In this document: piece after piece, positions 1 to 6,274 of the stretch | Position numbering within the stretch: the first letter of the stretch is position 1 | How the letters are laid out: each line of letters begins with the position of its first letter | Assembly: GCA_002411345.1 (NCBI GenBank) | Contig: DHSL01000019.1 | Span: 1-6,517 of the forward strand | Length of the DNA: 6,517 bases | Reading direction: 5' to 3' | Origin: Bacteroidales bacterium UBA5287 | GTDB taxonomy: Bacteria > Bacteroidota > Bacteroidia > Bacteroidales > Dysgonomonadaceae | Program-made: the position numbers and the translations under genes | The notes under the pieces: generated by a model | Database searches by the model: none | Told to the model about the DNA's origin: nothing | Seen by the model: the letters and a program-made list of their open reading frames with translations, nothing else

Positions 1-92
1 TCTTCCAAAAACTCCAAAATCCGGTTGAGCTTCTGTTTATCATCCATTACCGAACGGATGATGGCAAGTATTTGGTCTAATGTGTTACTCAT
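1..92 (-). CDS. 5' end of a small unidentified protein gene, cut by the left window edge
   Basis: Thirty complete codons are visible from an ATG at 92-90, reading MSNTLDQILAIIRSVMDDKQ and then a Leu/Glu-rich helical stretch, with no stop before the window edge. The start overlaps the stop of the upstream DUF6155-like gene by 8 bp (ATGAGTAA), the usual sign of translational coupling, which supports this start and a shared transcript. I do not recognise the family from 30 residues. The visible part is predicted to be amphipathic helix with no signal peptide or membrane segment, so a cytoplasmic protein is likely. It is called real because of the coupled start and open frame, not because of homology. 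Confidence 0.6.
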   Translation of the reverse strand, partial: MSNTLDQILAIIRSVMDDKQKLNRILEFLE

Positions 93-645
93 ATTTGTCT
101 CCGTATTTGTTGGTGAATTTAGCACCTTCACCGTAATATTCATAAAATACTTCAGCAATTTCATCTGCAAAACCATATCCGCAAGGCGACGCGTATTTTA
201 CGCAATCAACGCAACGCAATTTGAAGTCATCCAACAAATTATTTTTCTGCATATATTTTAATGCCGATTGAAAATTTGTTGCGGCGCTGTCATAAAACTG
301 TTCCCACATATCGCCGTAATCGTATGTAAATCTACAGGCATTTTCGGCAAGTGTAAGCATTAAATCAGCCAAAAGAATTGGTGATGGGTGTAACGTACGA
401 AAATTGGCAATGGCTTTCTTGCAAACAGAGAAGCGAGTTTTAGGATCACCGTGTTTTGTGGTTGAGTAAAATTCCTGGACAATGATTTTCTTGTACTTTT
501 CAAACATTTCCTGTTCGTTGGGATTGAGATAATACTCCATAAACTCTTTTGCCGGCTTCACATTATCGTAAACCTGCATAACAAAATCGATTACCTGCTC
601 TTTGGTTAGGGATTTTAAGTGGGTTTTGAGGTTGGATTTGGACAT
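85..645 (-). CDS. DUF6155-like protein of unknown function
   Basis: The 186-residue protein starts MSKSNLKTHLKSLTKEQVID and resembles, from memory, the DUF6155 family of Bacteroidota: an N-terminal Lys/Leu-rich 'L..LTKEQ' helix, a 'K.F.EYYLNP' segment near residues 33-42, and an 'LLADLMLTL' helix near 91-99. The length fits. No catalytic motif is obvious. Three cysteines (C145, C148, C155) lie close together but do not form a complete zinc site. There is no signal peptide or transmembrane segment. The ATG is 18 bp after the cas3 stop; I found no Bacteroidota promoter or terminator between them, so read-through from the cas operon is likely. The stop overlaps the next gene by 8 bp. The family's function is unknown, and nothing in the sequence ties it to CRISPR immunity apart from position. 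It may be an older host gene next to which the cas cassette landed. Confidence 0.75.
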   Translation of the reverse strand: MSKSNLKTHLKSLTKEQVIDFVMQVYDNVKPAKEFMEYYLNPNEQEMFEKYKKIIVQEFYSTTKHGDPKTRFSVCKKAIANFRTLHPSPILLADLMLTLAENACRFTYDYGDMWEQFYDSAATNFQSALKYMQKNNLLDDFKLRCVDCVKYASPCGYGFADEIAEVFYEYYGEGAKFTNKYGDKYE

Positions 646-663
646 GGGAAAATATGTAAATAA

Positions 664-2943
664 TTATAAAATAAAATCTTCTGTTAAATAATTTTCCGGT
701 TCATTTACTTGTAATCCAAGTTCAGCATTATACTTTCTTTTGATTATATACGCTGTCTTTCCAAGTAATTTCTCTGAGTTTCTTAATTCGTAAGGAAACT
801 CTTTCCTATTGATTTCCCCTTTTTTAAACATCCCGATAAAACGAGTTTCACGAATTGAGACCATTAAACCTTCTGCTTTAATAAATTCGCTATTAGACAA
901 ATATCCTTGATATTTTGAAACCAAAGATACTGGGAGTACTTTTTTTCCATCAAATTGTTTGTAGAAATTTTCTTCGCATTGTTCGCTATTCATTAATGGA
1001 ACCAATTCATTATCCAAAGAATAAGAGAGAAGCCGTTTAGTTTCTTCAAAATCATTTTTACTTACTTCATTCCATTTTGGATATACAATATCCATCATTT
1101 TTTGAAGTTCTGCTTCGGAGATTATTCCGTTACTCTCATCGATAATACTTTGTAATTCATTGATTGTTCGCTCTATAACTTCCTTATCTTTGTATATGTA
1201 TTTGTCTTTTTCGTTTCTTTCCTTGAAAATATAACAAGGGCAAATTCCTTTTTTACGTTTGCGGTTAACTCTGCCGAATCTTTGTATCAAAGCATCCAAT
1301 GGTGCAGGTTCCGTAAAAATAACATCAAAGTCTATATCCAGACTCACTTCTATAGCCTGGGTCCCTACCAACAGCTGGGTTTTGTCTGACATTAATTCCT
1401 CTTCTTTTCTAAATCTGTCTTCAGCATTAAATGACCCGTGTATCAAAACTTTATAGTCAGCATGTAAAGATTGATAAACGAGCTGAGACTGCTCAACAGT
1501 ATTGCAAACCACCAATACTTTTTTTTCATCGTCAATTTTTTGTCGAATCTCGGATAATGAATTGATTAATAAACCATCTTTTAGAATAACTTTGTGCCTG
1601 GTAAAGGAATTATAAAGTTCATTGTCAGCTAAAATGGGTGTAAAATTGCCGATGGCTTTTTCAATTTCTTGCTTCATAAATGTCGGCAGTGTAGCGGTCA
1701 TTATATGAGCTGTAACGCCTAATTTTTTCGTGGCAAATTCAAGTAAAACAATTATTTGTGCAAAAGTTTGCGCATCATAAGCGTGTATTTCATCAAAGAT
1801 AAAATATCCCCCAGCCCACTCCAAAAGCCCTTTTTCAAAACCTTTGAACCCAAAAATATGCTTTAGTAACTGAAAAGGCGTAGTGATTTTAATTGGTGTA
1901 ACAAGAGTTTTAAAATCTTCAATTAACTGCTTCCTGTCAAATTCGCCCATCGATGATTTGTCTTCGTATGCCATCTTGTTTTCAATATATTGGGCAAGTT
2001 TTCCGTGTATCATCCCAACTTTAGAAATATCAGAATTGATATCATCATTTAACCGTTCATACATCGCGTTGATAGAAGCAGTATAAGGCAAAATATAAAA
2101 AACACGACCTTGTCCTTTTGTCTCAATTTGTTTTTTTAGCCACAGCAGGGATGTCTCTGTTTTTCCTGAACCTGTGGGAGCTGATAACATTACATTCCCA
2201 AGCGTATTATAGGCAAGTTGCTGATGGTGATAAGGCGGAAACCTGAAAAGAAATGAAAAATCTTTTTCTTCTATTTTATGTAATTGATTTATTCCGGCAG
2301 AGGCTAAATGATCGCATTGTTTCATCGCTCCTACTAAAAGGAGTTTAGCTAAATAGTTTCTGTCAGAAACAGTATTATGTTTTGTTTCTTTTTCAATTAA
2401 AGAAATTATATCCAGCTTATTTTCAGATTTTTTAACAAAACCATTAGAGACTGCAACCTCCCAAACTTCATCTGCCGCAATTCTATTGCACTCATTGGTG
2501 AAGTCAAGTCCTGAAGTTATTCCAAACGAAAATTTATCTTGTTCTGAAGAATAATTTTTATCAACGAAAAAAAACAGTTCGTTTAAATCCTTGTGATGCC
2601 CTAAAACCGTAAACAGAATTAATTCTTTTTGTTCTTCCGGCAGGTCTAATTGGTTAATAAAAAACAAAGAAAACAGTTCATGACGCTGCTGCTGCCATTT
2701 ATGCGAAAATCCTTTCAACATATCTTGGAAGTCCGGATGTGCTTTTCCCATATCGTGAAACACAATACTTGTTTTGAGCAATTGCCAAAATAATGTTTTA
2801 TCACTTACAGGAATATTGGGTACACACGTTAGCAACTGCTCATAAATGCACAAGCAGTCGTCTATGTGTTTCTTAAGAGAAATTTCGGGGTTGGATTTTG
2901 CCAACACCCGAAATTCTTCTGTGTTTTTATTAATCGTATTCAA
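664..2943 (-). CDS. cas3: Cas3: HD nuclease-helicase of a type I-B CRISPR-Cas system
   Basis: Cas3 is recruited to Cascade-bound DNA, nicks the displaced strand with its HD domain, then unwinds and degrades it. The 759 residues hold an N-terminal HD domain with H26, H63-D64 (FHDMGK), H88, H116-H117 and D211 (DHLASAG). An SF2 helicase follows with Walker A APTGSGKT (255-262), DEIH box (384-387), motif III TAT (416-418), motif V GTQAIEVSLDID (527-538) and motif VI QRFGRVNR (554-561). All metal-binding and ATPase residues I can place are intact, so the enzyme looks active. The start is unusual: a TTG at 2943-2941 overlaps the end of cas5 by 14 bp, an in-frame TAG lies just upstream, and no ATG occurs before the HD motifs. 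The alternative is GTG at 2907 (residue 13), which still keeps H26. It is the last cas gene of the operon; no cas4, cas1 or cas2 follows. Confidence 0.97.
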   Translation of the reverse strand: MNTINKNTEEFRVLAKSNPEISLKKHIDDCLCIYEQLLTCVPNIPVSDKTLFWQLLKTSIVFHDMGKAHPDFQDMLKGFSHKWQQQRHELFSLFFINQLDLPEEQKELILFTVLGHHKDLNELFFFVDKNYSSEQDKFSFGITSGLDFTNECNRIAADEVWEVAVSNGFVKKSENKLDIISLIEKETKHNTVSDRNYLAKLLLVGAMKQCDHLASAGINQLHKIEEKDFSFLFRFPPYHHQQLAYNTLGNVMLSAPTGSGKTETSLLWLKKQIETKGQGRVFYILPYTASINAMYERLNDDINSDISKVGMIHGKLAQYIENKMAYEDKSSMGEFDRKQLIEDFKTLVTPIKITTPFQLLKHIFGFKGFEKGLLEWAGGYFIFDEIHAYDAQTFAQIIVLLEFATKKLGVTAHIMTATLPTFMKQEIEKAIGNFTPILADNELYNSFTRHKVILKDGLLINSLSEIRQKIDDEKKVLVVCNTVEQSQLVYQSLHADYKVLIHGSFNAEDRFRKEEELMSDKTQLLVGTQAIEVSLDIDFDVIFTEPAPLDALIQRFGRVNRKRKKGICPCYIFKERNEKDKYIYKDKEVIERTINELQSIIDESNGIISEAELQKMMDIVYPKWNEVSKNDFEETKRLLSYSLDNELVPLMNSEQCEENFYKQFDGKKVLPVSLVSKYQGYLSNSEFIKAEGLMVSIRETRFIGMFKKGEINRKEFPYELRNSEKLLGKTAYIIKRKYNAELGLQVNEPENYLTEDFIL

Positions 2944-3604
2944 ATTCTAATTTGTGAAAATAAATATCTACTTCTTTCCCGTCAATAATGTCTCGGTAAG
3001 CAATGATATTTGTTTGAAAATCATTGGCGTCATACGGTATTACAGAGTAGGGTTCTGTTCCTATGTTGCTTCTTGGAATAGTATCCGTAAAATATTTTGG
3101 CAAAGCTTGTAAAAGTCCGGGTAGATAATTTCCAATAAAAGGAATAACTTGTCCCTTGATTTTATCGGCATTTTGTACTTCCCGTAATTCCACTTTTTCT
3201 ATTTTCTCAATAGTTGCCAAATCATTGCTTCGTCCAAGAAGAATCTGATAAACCGGAGATTTCAAAAATTCAACATAGTGTTCATTTGTAATGTAAATAG
3301 CTAATTTACAGTCAAATAAAAATTCTCTTCTAATCACATTTGATTTAACCATGTTTTTGGGAATCCCTTTGTCGTTTATCTCAATTTGATAAATTGTTTC
3401 CAAATCAACTGTTTTGGCACCATATTCAAAATAATATCCCAATAACAGTTGTTCGTGTTTCAAATACTGCCCGGAACAAGCGTTCAGAAAACCCAATACC
3501 GTACTGATAGGCGGGACTAACAAAGTTGGTTGAAATCCGGATATGATGTTCGGATATCGGAAACTTGAAATCCACGTACTAATGGTTATACGGTAAACTT
3601 TCAT
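2930..3604 (-). CDS. cas5: Cas5 (type I-B): RAMP subunit capping the crRNA 5' end in Cascade
   Basis: In type I-B Cascade, Cas5 binds the 5' handle of the crRNA and docks Cas8. The 224-residue protein starts with a ferredoxin-like RAMP strand (MKVYRITIST) and carries the Cas5 'PTLLVPPISTVLGFLNA' segment (26-42), a central beta region (FLFDCKLAIYI, 95-105) and the 'ILLGRSND' motif (121-128) common in Cas5. Length is normal for the family. The ATG shares one base with the cas7 stop (TAATG), so the two are translationally coupled; the 3' end overlaps cas3 by 14 bp. Because no cas6 is nearby, a processing role like that of the type I-C Cas5 could be asked, but I see no recognisable Tyr/Lys/His catalytic cluster. 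Processing by Cas5 is therefore not supported. Confidence 0.94.
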   Translation of the reverse strand: MKVYRITISTWISSFRYPNIISGFQPTLLVPPISTVLGFLNACSGQYLKHEQLLLGYYFEYGAKTVDLETIYQIEINDKGIPKNMVKSNVIRREFLFDCKLAIYITNEHYVEFLKSPVYQILLGRSNDLATIEKIEKVELREVQNADKIKGQVIPFIGNYLPGLLQALPKYFTDTIPRSNIGTEPYSVIPYDANDFQTNIIAYRDIIDGKEVDIYFHKLEFEYD

Positions 3605-4662
3605 TATTGCATTTGTTCTTTTAGTTGTTCACAATATTGATCAATAGCTTCATTTATAGTACCTAAAACTACAGTGTTACTAAATTTTTCCTGTAATTTT
3701 TTAAGTGATTCATTTTCATCGTCAAAAAAACCACTCCGTTTGCCTATAAAAATTTTTCCTTTGAAGTTGTCTTTGTACTCATTCAAGACTTCTTCTAACC
3801 CATCAATGTTTAATACAACCACTTCATCTCTCTCGCCTTTACTTTTTGCAATGTGCGAAAATGGATGATTACCCGTATTTGTTGTTGCCAATACAATGAA
3901 TTTTGGGGTGACATCACCCATGTTATTTGTTTGCATCGCACCGCCCGAAATGTTTTTCAAAGCAGAAATAGTGTCAACGGCTCGTGAAACTCTTGTTGGT
4001 TTTGGCAGTTGAATAAGTTTTTTGGTTTCAACAAAATTGTCATCAATTTCAACTGCACCGTTTTCCAATGCTTCAGCTTTTAATTTATCAGATAAGTTTT
4101 GATAACCGGTCTTATTGTAATTGGAAAAGGTGCCAATCATATTCAAATCCAAGCTGAACATACCTTTCATGATAGCACTGTACTCTTGCTTGGCATAAGG
4201 AACGGAATCTCCTTCTTGACGAGCCATACTGGACCAGTTTTCAACAGGTCTAACAGACGCAGCTGAAATTATCGCCGAATTTTTTAATGGAGAAATTCTT
4301 GTAACGGTAATGTTTACATTCTTTTTCTTTCCTTTATCATCAACTATTTCCTCTGATGCGGCACGCATATAACCGAACACATCGTCGTCGGGAAATTCAA
4401 TAGGATTTGCATTGGTGTATGCAATTTTGCTGTCTCTTATTACGGGCGAAAGTTTCCATCCTAGGTTTTTTTGCAACGCTTCCCGCCACCAATAACGCCA
4501 TGCTTGCCCGGAAACATAAACATAGCTTTTGCCATTTTTGAATATAGTTTTGGTTGCAACAGCGTTATCAAAGTTCGAAGTTGTGCTTTTGCCTGCATTA
4601 TTTAACGCCACTATATCTACATCAAGTAGAACAAATCCTTGAGTTTTTAAATTATTTTCCAT
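3604..4662 (-). CDS. cas7: Cas7 (Cst2/DevR family): Cascade backbone subunit
   Basis: Cas7 forms the repeated backbone that holds the crRNA spacer in Cascade. The 352-residue protein matches the Cst2/DevR-type Cas7 of type I-B. It begins with a RAMP beta strand (GFVLLDVDIVALNNAGKS, 9-26), followed by the 'SGQAWRYWWRE' segment (51-61), 'DDDVFGYMR' (92-100), 'RISPLKNSAIIS' (122-133), the 'YSAIMKGMFSLDL' strand (161-173) and a Gly-containing loop 'ALKNISGGAMQT' (234-245) typical of the thumb and RNA-binding region. Length and motif order are normal. It starts 11 bp after the cas8 stop, without a Shine-Dalgarno sequence, and its stop overlaps the cas5 start by one base. The gene looks complete. 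Confidence 0.95.
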   Translation of the reverse strand: MENNLKTQGFVLLDVDIVALNNAGKSTTSNFDNAVATKTIFKNGKSYVYVSGQAWRYWWREALQKNLGWKLSPVIRDSKIAYTNANPIEFPDDDVFGYMRAASEEIVDDKGKKKNVNITVTRISPLKNSAIISAASVRPVENWSSMARQEGDSVPYAKQEYSAIMKGMFSLDLNMIGTFSNYNKTGYQNLSDKLKAEALENGAVEIDDNFVETKKLIQLPKPTRVSRAVDTISALKNISGGAMQTNNMGDVTPKFIVLATTNTGNHPFSHIAKSKGERDEVVVLNIDGLEEVLNEYKDNFKGKIFIGKRSGFFDDENESLKKLQEKFSNTVVLGTINEAIDQYCEQLKEQMQ

Positions 4663-4673
4663 CGTTTTAAAAT

Positions 4674-5108
4674 TTATTGTTCGTTATTTTCTAAATCATT
4701 TTCTAAATATTCATCGTCTGTAATTTCTGTATCCACGTACATTTTCCGTTCGTGCATTTTCTGGTAAATAGCAATCAAAAGCACATCTCTGGTTTCTTGC
4801 CAAGAGTTTGTGTCCGGGAAAAGATATTCGGCGTAATCTTCAATAGTTACAATCGCTTCATCATTTCCTTCATTATAGTACTTTGCTACAATGTCCTTCA
4901 AGATAAATCGCCTTAAAAGATAAGAGTTTTTTACCCCATCCAGTTTTTTTATGGCTTTTGTTATTGTCCGTTCATCATTGGACGATAATATAAAATCAGC
5001 CATTTGTTCAATTTTTGCAAGAGTTTCTTTTTTCATTTTTCTGATATATTGCTCGTAAATTTTTATTAGTTCCCAAGATAATTCGTATTCACGACTCCGC
5101 TTTAACAT
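4674..5108 (-). other. Possible internal small-subunit (Cas11-like) reading frame within cas8
   Basis: Type I-B, I-C and I-D Cascades are known to get their small subunit by internal translation from the 3' part of cas8. Here the in-frame methionines that could start it are M334 (codon at 5108-5106, 144-residue product), M358 (5036-5034, 120 residues) and M369 (5003-5001, 109 residues). The encoded stretch is almost wholly helical, as Cas11 is, and there is no separate cas11 gene. None of the three has a Shine-Dalgarno sequence, but neither do the other genes here; M358 has the most A-rich leader. The internal start is inference from family knowledge, and which methionine is used cannot be decided from sequence. 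Confidence 0.35.
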
Positions 5109-6107
5109 CTGTGGCACAATCGATTGATTATAAATTAATCTTTCGTAAATAGAATTGCGCCAAAACTTAAAGTCGTCTTCTTTTACTTCAATTGTTTCAT
5201 TGTTGTCTTCATAAATAAAGGTACTGGTATCTCCGTAAAATTTTGCTTTTTTATAGTCAGCGTTACTATAATACCCGGCGACAAACTCATTCCATTGTTT
5301 TTTTATTGTAGCATTTATTTGAGTTGTTCTGTAAAACTTGAAAACATCAAAAGGTAATGTGTAAATCTGCACATCCGGGTTTGCTCCAAAATTTGTAAAA
5401 TGATAAAGTGAAATTAAATTTTGTGGGTTGTTTTTATTGTCCGTTTTTTTGACTTCCGAAATAACATTATCCATAAAACGAAACAAAGCAGTGCCAGGTG
5501 CACGAGATTGGGATTTTAAAATTCCATCGGATAACCCGCTCCCCACATTTCGTAAATTTCTGCTACAACAATCCGAAGCAAACTGCTTGGTAATATCCTG
5601 ATTATTACTGTGAATAACCGCTACACGGCCGATTAATAATTCACAACCTAATGGTAGAAAATGGTAGCGTATAATAGCCTCTTTGGAAAGCATAATACCT
5701 TCCTGAAAAGTATGATGGAAATTAACCAATGTGCCTGAGCCTGATAAGACAGTATTGTCTCGCCCTGCAGGATAAAGCTTGGTTTTCTCTCCCATAATTC
5801 TACAGATTCCGATATTCCCTTGCGTTTCATCTGTCAATAAATCAAGAAAATATTTTTTTGTTTCTTCTTTCTTCCTTTTTAAATCAAAAGCCGGTTGCGT
5901 AATTTTTGAGTTTAAGAAAAAAGGATTTATTTTCCCATTCCACTTGTCCACATAGATATCTGTAGCTTTCATAATAATTTCCAAAACATCTGATTCTGGA
6001 TACCGTTTTTCAAACTCTTTAAGGGCGTATCCGCCAGCATCCGCAAAAGGATCACCTGTTGGTCGAAAAAGCCAGTCGTAATTGATAGAATTGTAGGTGC
6101 GTTTCAT
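4674..6107 (-). CDS. cas8b: Cas8 (Cst1 type): large subunit of type I-B Cascade
   Basis: Cas8 is the large Cascade subunit that reads the PAM, starts DNA unwinding and recruits Cas3. The 477-residue protein shows the Cst1 pattern: 'TGDPFADAGG' (17-26), 'FFLNSKITQPAF' (63-74), 'KTKLYPAGRDNT..SGSGTLVNFHH' (108-132) and 'GIMLSKEAIIRY' (137-148). The C-terminal third (about 334-477) is strongly helical, where the small subunit of I-B systems is usually encoded. Cst1 proteins take their family name from two CXXC zinc motifs. Here the first is C102-R-I-M105 and the second region (about 139-145) has no cysteines, so the zinc site seems lost. This is the first gene of the operon: a good Bacteroidota promoter ends about 20 bp upstream, and no cas6 precedes it. 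Calling the subtype I-B from Cst1 plus Cst2 plus Cas5 is secure; the exact sub-branch is not. Confidence 0.92.
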   Translation of the reverse strand: MKRTYNSINYDWLFRPTGDPFADAGGYALKEFEKRYPESDVLEIIMKATDIYVDKWNGKINPFFLNSKITQPAFDLKRKKEETKKYFLDLLTDETQGNIGICRIMGEKTKLYPAGRDNTVLSGSGTLVNFHHTFQEGIMLSKEAIIRYHFLPLGCELLIGRVAVIHSNNQDITKQFASDCCSRNLRNVGSGLSDGILKSQSRAPGTALFRFMDNVISEVKKTDNKNNPQNLISLYHFTNFGANPDVQIYTLPFDVFKFYRTTQINATIKKQWNEFVAGYYSNADYKKAKFYGDTSTFIYEDNNETIEVKEDDFKFWRNSIYERLIYNQSIVPQMLKRSREYELSWELIKIYEQYIRKMKKETLAKIEQMADFILSSNDERTITKAIKKLDGVKNSYLLRRFILKDIVAKYYNEGNDEAIVTIEDYAEYLFPDTNSWQETRDVLLIAIYQKMHERKMYVDTEITDDEYLENDLENNEQ

Positions 6108-6122
6108 ATTATTTTAATTTTG
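6090..6122 (+). promoter_or_regulatory. Weak candidate plus-strand promoter for the small RNA
   Basis: TAATTTTG at 6115-6122 fits the -7 consensus TAnnTTTG, with a partial -33 (ATTG, 6090-6093) 21 bp upstream, slightly beyond the ideal spacing. It would start transcription near 6128 and run through the repeat-like sequences to the terminator at 6270-6301, giving an RNA of roughly 170 nt. It faces the cas promoter, so the two would interfere. Confidence 0.25.
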
Positions 6123-6131
6123 TGCCACAAA
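6119..6131. promoter_or_regulatory. 13-bp perfect palindrome over the cas transcription start (possible operator)
   Basis: TTTGTGCCACAAA is a perfect inverted repeat (6-bp arms, one central base) lying between the -7 box and the predicted start of the cas transcript. It could bind a dimeric repressor. Part of the symmetry comes from the -7 box itself, so chance is possible. Confidence 0.25.
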
Positions 6132-6158
6132 GATATAAATATATTTTTATAATCCAAA
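6128..6158 (-). promoter_or_regulatory. Bacteroidota-type promoter of the cas operon
   Basis: On the minus strand a -33 box TTTG (6158-6155) and a -7 box TATCTTTG (6135-6128) are separated by exactly 19 bp, matching the Bacteroidota sigma-ABfr consensus (TTTG, 19-20 bp, TAnnTTTG). Transcription should start near 6121-6123, leaving an A-rich 5' leader of about 15 nt with no Shine-Dalgarno sequence before the cas8 ATG at 6107. It would drive cas8-cas7-cas5-cas3 and probably the genes beyond. Confidence 0.82.
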
Positions 6159-6170
6159 CAGAATACTTTA
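6154..6170 (+). promoter_or_regulatory. Putative Cascade target site (CCA PAM plus 14-nt seed match) in the cas promoter
   Basis: CCA at 6154-6156 sits directly 5' of AACAGAATACTTTA (6157-6170), which is identical to the first 14 nt after the repeat-like handle at 6228. CCA is on the correct side for a type I PAM and is of the CCN kind known in some I-B systems. The site overlaps the -33 box (6155-6158), so a bound Cascade would block RNA polymerase. The identity is seen; the PAM assignment and repression are inferred. Confidence 0.5.
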
Positions 6171-6199
6171 TAACTAAAATAAATATTTTAATTTGCTAA

Positions 6200-6228
6200 T
6201 TTTGCAAACCAAGTTTTGGAATTGAAAT
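6200..6228 (+). repeat. Degenerate type I-B CRISPR repeat, upstream copy (3' handle intact)
   Basis: The 3' half, TTGGAATTGAAAT (6216-6228), matches the end of Bacteroidota I-B repeats as I remember them (GGAATTGAAAT), with a stem CCAA/TTGG just before the expected Cas6 cleavage point. The 5' half is only loosely repeat-like. With no second full copy the repeat identity rests on this 3' part and on the cas context. Confidence 0.5.
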
Positions 6229-6242
6229 AACAGAATACTTTA
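6229..6242 (+). repeat. 14-bp direct repeat, second copy (spacer seed)
   Basis: AACAGAATACTTTA is an exact copy of 6157-6170, 72 bp further left. It begins at the first base after the repeat handle. The flanking bases on both sides differ between copies, and in this copy the PAM position is occupied by AAT from the repeat, which would prevent self-recognition. Confidence 0.9.
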
Positions 6243-6245
6243 GTT

Positions 6246-6274
6246 AGTTTAATCGCACCACTTGGAAGTACAAC
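6246..6274 (+). repeat. Second degenerate CRISPR-repeat-like sequence, next to the terminator
   Basis: GTTTAATCGCACCACTTGGAA (within 6247-6267) follows the pattern of Bacteroidota I-B repeats (TTAAT, G, ACC, TGGAA in register), but the end that should read TTGAAAT is changed to GTACAAC, so the handle is lost. It is only 17 bp after the first copy, far shorter than a normal spacer. It overlaps the left arm of the terminator. Confidence 0.35.

Noticed and set aside
25..261. Plus-strand open frame opposite the DUF6155-like gene
   Set aside because: It lies antisense to two overlapping minus-strand genes and its hydrophobic make-up reflects their reverse complement.
1259..2086. Plus-strand open frames of 65-67 codons opposite cas3
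   Set aside because: They are antisense shadows of a well-conserved coding sequence and show no recognisable protein features.
6108..6200. A CreT-like small toxin gene repressed by the RNA
   Set aside because: The space between the target promoter and cas8 is too short for any gene, and the promoter leads straight into cas8; autorepression of cas is the simpler reading.
6197..6204. TAATTTTG as a plus-strand -7 box
   Set aside because: No TTTG-like -33 box lies 17-23 bp upstream, and a start here would fall inside the repeat-like element, near its hairpin.
6251..6274. ACCA and neighbouring bases suggesting a tRNA 3' end
   Set aside because: No T-arm, anticodon arm or acceptor partner can be found upstream; the bases are better explained as a degenerate CRISPR repeat.
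6196..6274. An ordinary two-repeat CRISPR array
   Set aside because: The two repeat-like copies are poorly matched to each other and only 17 bp apart, too short for a type I spacer, so it is not called an active array.
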